Assembly (NCBI GenBank): GCA_030613915.1
Contig: JAUWKY010000064.1
Location: 1-9,037, forward strand
Source of the DNA: Syntrophobacterales bacterium
GTDB lineage: Bacteria > Desulfobacterota > Syntrophobacteria > BM002
Direction: 5' to 3'
DNA: 9,037 nt
The notes beneath the pieces were generated by a model. The model ran no database searches and was not told where the DNA came from. It was given only the letters and a program-made list of their open reading frames with translations. A program made the translations under genes and the position numbers. This document shows positions 5,307-9,037 of the stretch, piece by piece; position 1 is the first letter of the stretch; each line of letters begins with the position of its first letter.

Positions 5307-6866
5307 ATGACCGCTACAACAATGTTATTGATCTTGGCTGGGGCCTTATTTGGTGCTCTGGTAGGAGCCATCATAGTCAAGAAAAGTATGGAAGCACGAA
5401 TGGCATCCGCCACAAATGCGGCCCAGAAGATCATCGATGAAGCCACGAAGGAAGCTGAAACCCTGAAAAAGGAGGCGACACTTCAAGCGAAAGACAGTCT
5501 GTATCAAATGAAGGTTGATTTCGAGCGGGAGACCAAGGACACTCGGAGAGAATTACAAAATGCTGAGCGGAGGATATTGCAAAAAGAGGACAATCTAGAA
5601 AAGAAGAGTGAGCTTTTTGACAAAAGGGAGAGTAATCTGGCCCAGAAGGAAAAAACTTTTCATAATCTAGAAAAGGAGCTGGCTGAGAGGGAAGTGACCC
5701 TGGATAAGCTCATCCAGGAACAGCGGACCCAGCTCGAACGCGTCGCTGGAATATCATCCACCGAGGCCAAGGACCTGCTGATAAAGTCCATGGAGTCTGA
5801 GGCGCGCCACGATGCTGCCAAGCTTATAAAGCGGATTGAGGCAGACACTCGAGAATCTGCTGCAAAACAGGCAAGGAAAATCATATCCTTGTCCGTCAAG
5901 CGCTACGCTGGGGACTATATAGCGGAGAAAGCAATTTCAGTCGTCGCTCTTCCCAATGAGGAGATGAAGGGAAGAATTATAGGCCGCGAGGGACGTAATA
6001 TCAGAGCCATCGAAGCCGCAACCGGTGTTGATCTGATCATAGACGACACGCCGGAGGCTGTAATTTTGTCTGGATTCAACCCTATTCGCCGCGAGGTGGC
6101 GCGCTTGGCACTGGAGCGCTTGATTAGTGATGGTCGAATACATCCAGCTCGAATTGAGGAAATTGTTGAAAAGGTAAGTCAGGAAGTGGACAACGCCACT
6201 CGTGAGGCTGGAGAGCAAGCAGCTTTTGACGTCGGGGGGCACGGTATACATCCTGAAGTGATCAAACTGTTGGGAAAATTAAAGTACCGGACCAGCTACG
6301 GCCAGAATGTGTTGCAGCATTCATTGGAAGTCTCTTTTCTTTGCGGCATCATGGCCGCAGAACTTGGGATGAATGAAAAGCGGGCAAAGCGAGCCGGCTT
6401 GCTGCACGATATCGGCAAGGCAGTTGATCATGAGGTGGAAGGTCCGCATGCGACCATAGGTGCTGAACTAGCAAAGAAGTATGGAGAATCGGCTAAAGTG
6501 ATTCACGCGCTTGCCGCTCACCATGAGGATGTAGAGCCGGAATCAGTTTTGGCGGTATTGGTGCAAGCGGCGGACACCCTCTCAGGAGCACGGCCTGGTG
6601 CCCGCAAGGAGCTGATGGAAACCTATGTGAAGAGACTGGAGGAACTGGAGACAATTGCCAATTCCTACCGAGGAGTGGGTAAGTCCTATGCCATCCAGGC
6701 TGGCCGTGAACTGCGTATCATAGTCGAGAACGACAAGATTTCCGATGAAGAATCGGTGATGTTGAGCCGGGACATCGCCAAACAGATTGAGACTGACCTG
6801 AGTTACCCCGGACAGATTAAAGTGACTGTCATCCGGGAAACCCGGGCAGTGGAATATGCGAAATAA
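5307..6866 (+). CDS. rny: Ribonuclease Y
   Basis: This 519-residue membrane-anchored endoribonuclease starts bulk mRNA decay and matches the usual length (about 520). Residues 5-24 form one hydrophobic N-terminal anchor. Residues ~28-180 are a long charged coiled coil. A KH RNA-binding domain follows, with [10 protein letters not shown] at 222-231. The HD metal-dependent phosphohydrolase domain contains LQHSLEVS (His338), LLHDIGKA (His367-Asp368), [11 protein letters not shown] (His405-His406) and [14 protein letters not shown] (Asp423). The C-terminal domain ends [19 protein letters not shown] 5307 is preferred to the in-frame start at 5241 because it puts the membrane helix at the N-terminus and has GGGAG 8 nt upstream. 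The gene lies after 6S RNA and before ymdB, the known rny-ymdB pairing. Confidence 0.98.
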   Translation: MTATTMLLILAGALFGALVGAIIVKKSMEARMASATNAAQKIIDEATKEAETLKKEATLQAKDSLYQMKVDFERETKDTRRELQNAERRILQKEDNLEKKSELFDKRESNLAQKEKTFHNLEKELAEREVTLDKLIQEQRTQLERVAGISSTEAKDLLIKSMESEARHDAAKLIKRIEADTRESAAKQARKIISLSVKRYAGDYIAEKAISVVALPNEEMKGRIIGREGRNIRAIEAATGVDLIIDDTPEAVILSGFNPIRREVARLALERLISDGRIHPARIEEIVEKVSQEVDNATREAGEQAAFDVGGHGIHPEVIKLLGKLKYRTSYGQNVLQHSLEVSFLCGIMAAELGMNEKRAKRAGLLHDIGKAVDHEVEGPHATIGAELAKKYGESAKVIHALAAHHEDVEPESVLAVLVQAADTLSGARPGARKELMETYVKRLEELETIANSYRGVGKSYAIQAGRELRIIVENDKISDEESVMLSRDIAKQIETDLSYPGQIKVTVIRETRAVEYAK

Positions 6867-6868
6867 GC

Positions 6869-6922
6869 CAGTTTAGTCAGTTACGCCGGTTCAACCAGTT
6901 AGGCCTGTTAAGTCGGTTAACT
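6869..6922. repeat. Nonamer-period tandem repeat (6 units), plus orientation
   Basis: Six consecutive 9-nt units share a CRGTT-like start, for example CAGTTTAGT, CAGTTACGC and CGGTTCAAC, beginning 2 bp after the rny stop codon. A matching array in the opposite orientation lies at 7102-7137, on the other side of the MITE-like insertion, so the two could pair as a long imperfect hairpin. Confidence 0.7.
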
Positions 6923-7080
6923 AGTTTTCATCCGGAAATAAGAAAATCTCCTCCCCCTTGACGGGGGAGGACTAAGGTGGGGGTGAAAGATAAAATGAAG
7001 TCATCTATTTATTATTCCCCCTCCCCTTCATCCCCTCCCGCCAGGGGAGGGGAAAATGATTTCCGGATGAACACTAACTA
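6918..7080. mobile_element. 151-bp MITE-like element with TIRs and target duplication
   Basis: The element proper is 6924-7074. Terminal inverted repeats of 16 bp (6924-6939, GTTTTCATCCGGAAAT; 7059-7074) match at 15 of 16 positions and are flanked by an exact 6-bp direct repeat, TAACTA (6918-6923 and 7075-7080), the expected scar of transposition. The interior carries two GC-rich perfect 8-bp hairpins: 6950-6970 (CCTCCCCC stem, 5-nt loop) and 7032-7052 (CCCCTCCC stem). There is no ORF, so it depends on a transposase elsewhere. It has inserted between rny and ymdB, inside a nonamer-repeat region, and may attenuate read-through between the two genes. Confidence 0.85.
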
Positions 7081-7101
7081 TTTGGTATAACCACCTGATA
7101 A

Positions 7102-7137
7102 TAGGTAACGGACAAGCCGACTAAACCGGCTCAACCG
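7102..7137. repeat. Nonamer-period tandem repeat, minus orientation (about 4 units)
   Basis: Read on the minus strand, the units include CGGTTGAGC, CGGTTTAGT and CGGCTTGTC, followed by a degenerate CGTTACCTA. They belong to the same 9-nt-period family as 6869-6922, inverted. The array ends 14 bp before the first possible ymdB ATG. Confidence 0.65.
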
Positions 7138-7160
7138 AAAGATTGTTTTTCATGAGAGAG

Positions 7161-7166
7161 AAGGGG
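7161..7166 (+). promoter_or_regulatory. Ribosome-binding site supporting the TTG start of ymdB
   Basis: AAGGGG lies 6 nt before the TTG at 7173. The alternative ATG at 7152 has only a weak GAAAG upstream, at about 10 nt. Confidence 0.6.
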
Positions 7167-7172
7167 CCGGGA

Positions 7173-7961
7173 TTGGTAAGGATTCTCTTTATAGGAGATA
7201 TCGTTGGCAAGCCTGGTAGATTGGTGCTCAGGGAGCTCTTGCCACAATTGATAGGAAGCCGGCAAATAGATTTTGTAATTGCCAACGCTGAAAATGCCGC
7301 TGGTGTGGCGGGGTTAACCCCGAAGGTAGCCGAAGAGTTGCTGGAGACTGGCATCGACGTGCTCACCTCCGGAAACCATATCTGGAGGAAGAAAGAAATT
7401 GAACCGTACCTGAAAAACAGTGGGAGGGTGCTCAGACCGGCTAACTATCCACCAGGTGTGGTGGGAAAAGGAGACGCGGTGCTGTCCACTGCGGGCGGTA
7501 TCGCCGTTGGCATTATTAATCTGGAAGGTCGGGTGTTCATGAGACCTCTGGAGTGCCCTTTCAGAGTGGCCAATGATCTCGTAAGTAAACTATCAGAGAA
7601 AGCTACCATCCTCATAGTGGATTTCCACGCCGAAGCAACCTCAGAAAAGCAGGCACTGGGGTGGTATCTGGATGGGCGGGTGAGTGCGGTTGTAGGTACT
7701 CACACTCATGTGCAAACAGCTGATGAGCAGATTCGCTCATCTGGTACTGCTTACATTACTGATGTGGGCATGACCGGGCCAACAGACTCCATCATTGGTA
7801 TCAAGAAGGAAGAGGCCATTGCCCAGCTCATCACCCAAACTCCAAAAAAATTCGCCGCGGCGAAGGGGGACCGCCAGTTGCAGGCAGTCCTTCTTGATGT
7901 CTCGCCGGAGACGGGCCGCGTTGAGGCAATCGAACGCATCTGTAAGAAGATGGATGGGTAG
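7173..7961 (+). CDS. ymdB: YmdB-family metallophosphoesterase (TIGR00282; 2',3'-cyclic nucleotide phosphodiesterase)
   Basis: This 262-residue soluble enzyme belongs to the calcineurin-like family whose B. subtilis member hydrolyses 2',3'-cAMP and influences biofilm and motility gene expression. Metal ligands are in the expected places: Asp9 in FIGDIVGKPGR, Glu40 in NAENAAG, Asn68-His69 in TSGNHIW, His152 in VDFHAEATSEKQ, and His177 and His179 in GTHTHVQTAD. TDVGMTGP lies at 197-203. The length nearly equals that of B. subtilis YmdB. The TTG at 7173 gives the canonical M-V-R-I-L-F-I-G-D N-terminus and has a good ribosome site; an ATG at 7152 would add seven residues. It follows rny as in B. 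subtilis, but 286-306 bp of repeat and MITE sequence separate them. Confidence 0.94.
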   Translation: MVRILFIGDIVGKPGRLVLRELLPQLIGSRQIDFVIANAENAAGVAGLTPKVAEELLETGIDVLTSGNHIWRKKEIEPYLKNSGRVLRPANYPPGVVGKGDAVLSTAGGIAVGIINLEGRVFMRPLECPFRVANDLVSKLSEKATILIVDFHAEATSEKQALGWYLDGRVSAVVGTHTHVQTADEQIRSSGTAYITDVGMTGPTDSIIGIKKEEAIAQLITQTPKKFAAAKGDRQLQAVLLDVSPETGRVEAIERICKKMDG

Positions 7962-7988
7962 CAGACAGGTGCTGGAGTACTGGAGCGA

Positions 7989-8000
7989 CCAAAATTTTGG
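7989..8000. other. 12-bp perfect palindrome after ymdB
   Basis: CCAAAATTTTGG is fully self-complementary and abuts the GGTTTCA heptamer array. It could be an operator-like site, but nothing else supports that. Confidence 0.35.
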
Positions 8001-8090
8001 GTTTCAGGTTTCAGTGTTCAGGATTCAGCTTTTTTTCTATTCCCTGACACCTGACACCTGATTCGCCTCCGGCGGAACACCTGACACCTT
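8000..8090. repeat. Inverted pair of GGTTTCA / GGTGTCA heptamer arrays
   Basis: The left array (8000-8027) has four gapless 7-nt units: GGTTTCA twice, then GTGTTCA and GGATTCA. The right array (8043-8063, with further units at 8080-8090) reads GGTGTCA on the minus strand. The two arms can pair imperfectly (about 15 of 19 positions) around a T-rich loop. A small GCC-TCC-GGC hairpin interrupts the right array near 8065-8073. The block fills the ymdB-tyrS spacer. No T-box leader was found there. Confidence 0.75.
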
Positions 8091-8142
8091 GATATTTTTC
8101 AATGCTTCAACACCCCTTGCGCCTTGGGCCTGGTTTATGTAT

Positions 8143-8147
8143 GGAGG
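8143..8147 (+). promoter_or_regulatory. Shine-Dalgarno setting the TTG start of tyrS
   Basis: GGAGG ends 9 nt before the TTG at 8157. It directly abuts the in-frame ATG at 8148, leaving no spacing for that codon, so TTG is the better start. Confidence 0.7.
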
Positions 8148-8156
8148 ATGTGGAAG

Positions 8157-9037
8157 TTGACAAACGTTTATGACATTCTTGAGGAGCGCGGTTTCATAGA
8201 GCAGAGCACCGAGGCAGCGGCTTGTCGCCAGCTCCTTGAAAACCCGTCAACTTGCTATATCGGCTTCGATCCCACCGCACCAAGCTTGCACGTTGGCAGC
8301 CTGCTACCCATTATGTCCCTGGCTCACATGCAGCGCTGCGGTCATCGCCCCATTGCGCTCGTAGGTGGAGGAACTGCTCTGGTGGGTGATCCCAGCGGCA
8401 AAACAGAAATGCGCCAGATGCTCAGCCGCGAAGAGATCGATGCCAACGGCGAGAAGTTGAAGGTCCAGTTAAGCCGGTTCATTGATTTCGAAGCGGGGAG
8501 GGCCATGCTTGTCAACAATGCCGATTGGCTGGCGCCATTGAATTATATTGAATTTCTGCGAGATATAGGCCGCCACTTCAGTGTAAACCGCATGTTGAGT
8601 GCGGAGAGCTACAAGATGAGGTTGGATACCGGGCTGAGCTTCATCGAATTCAACTACATGTTATTGCAGGCCTATGACTTCCTCGTGCTTTTTGATGACT
8701 ACGATTGCCACATACAAATGGGTGGAAGCGATCAGTGGGGGAATATAGTCGCAGGCGTTGACCTGGTAAGGCGAATGCGCCAAAAAACAGTGTATGGCAT
8801 TACCTTTCCCCTGATTACAACTGCCAGTGGCGAGAAGATGGGAAAGACCGCACAGGGCGCTGTGTGGTTGGATGGTGAGTTAACCTCGCCTTACGAATAT
8901 TACCAGTACTGGATTAATACAGAGGACCAAGATGTAGCGAGATTCCTCGGATATTTTACCTTCTTGCCCATGGAGGAAGTTCAAGCAGTTGCAGACCTAC
9001 AAGGAACGGATCTCAATCTGGTGAAGACAATCCTTGC
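8157..9037 (+). CDS. tyrS: Tyrosyl-tRNA synthetase, N-terminal part (runs off the window)
   Basis: This class I aminoacyl-tRNA synthetase attaches tyrosine to tRNA-Tyr. The frame stays open for 293 codons to the window edge; the C-terminal S4-like tRNA-binding region lies beyond it. Visible features are the N-terminus TNVYDILEERGFI, YIGFDPTAPSLHVGS with HVGS (45-48) as the HIGH-type signature, LVGGGTALVGDPSGK (68-82), the tyrosine-site motif NYMLLQAYD (166-174), GGSDQWGN (189-196) and KMGKT (227-231) as the KMSKS-type signature. Start: the TTG at 8157 lies 9 nt after GGAGG (8143-8147). The in-frame ATG at 8148 abuts that site, so it is unlikely unless another site is used. The gene follows ymdB after a repeat-filled spacer with no T-box. 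Confidence 0.96.
   Translation, partial: MTNVYDILEERGFIEQSTEAAACRQLLENPSTCYIGFDPTAPSLHVGSLLPIMSLAHMQRCGHRPIALVGGGTALVGDPSGKTEMRQMLSREEIDANGEKLKVQLSRFIDFEAGRAMLVNNADWLAPLNYIEFLRDIGRHFSVNRMLSAESYKMRLDTGLSFIEFNYMLLQAYDFLVLFDDYDCHIQMGGSDQWGNIVAGVDLVRRMRQKTVYGITFPLITTASGEKMGKTAQGAVWLDGELTSPYEYYQYWINTEDQDVARFLGYFTFLPMEEVQAVADLQGTDLNLVKTIL

Noticed and set aside
6869..7137. CRISPR array between rny and ymdB
   Set aside because: Units are 9 nt, contiguous and degenerate, with no conserved 24-40-nt repeats or unique spacers, and no cas gene is in the window.
8091..8156. T-box or other tRNA-sensing leader before tyrS
   Set aside because: The spacer is too short, is mostly repeats and lacks a T-box consensus.

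Overview
The window is a run of co-oriented housekeeping genes, all on the + strand, from a bacterium of moderate GC content. It has two parts. Bases 1-3576 carry the end of the F1Fo-ATP synthase operon (atpD tail, atpC), followed by a GlmU-type uridylyltransferase and glmS, an atpDC-glmU-glmS order that is common in Proteobacteria. Bases 3785-9037 carry a small coiled-coil (ZapB/TIGR02449-like) gene, zapA, a 6S RNA locus, rny (RNase Y), ymdB and the 5' part of tyrS. zapA next to 6S RNA is a proteobacterial arrangement, while rny-ymdB is typical of Firmicutes, deltaproteobacteria and others that use RNase Y. Together they suggest a deltaproteobacterial (Desulfobacterota-like) or related lineage. 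That is an inference from gene order, not a proven placement.

The genes serve energy conversion (AtpD, AtpC), UDP-GlcNAc precursor synthesis (GlmS makes glucosamine-6-P; the GlmU-like enzyme makes UDP-GlcNAc from GlcNAc-1-P), Z-ring assembly (ZapA and its small partner), global RNA control (6S RNA, RNase Y, YmdB) and tRNA charging (TyrRS). All key catalytic residues are visible. The one structural oddity among the proteins is the GlmU-like protein, which stops after the uridylyltransferase domain and has no left-handed beta-helix acetyltransferase domain.

The unusual content lies between the genes. Nearly every spacer holds short-period degenerate tandem repeats, mostly with a 7-nt period (646-666, 680-706, 772-797, 814-830, 3585-3612, 3636-3656, 3658-3692, 8000-8027, 8043-8090) and one set with a 9-nt period (6869-6922, 7102-7137). 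Several are paired as inverted arrays. The spacers also hold a REP-type inverted hairpin pair between glmU and glmS (1628-1709) and a 151-bp MITE-like element with 16-bp terminal inverted repeats and a 6-bp target duplication between rny and ymdB (6924-7074).

The zapA-rny gap of 952 bp holds a probable 6S RNA (about 4503-4692), a degenerate copy of its 5' half exactly 150 bp upstream, and about 600 bp of non-coding sequence with several stable hairpins. I see no phage, CRISPR, defence or biosynthetic cluster. The most promising leads are the duplicated 6S locus, the undescribed leader upstream of rny, and the heptamer-repeat spacers.
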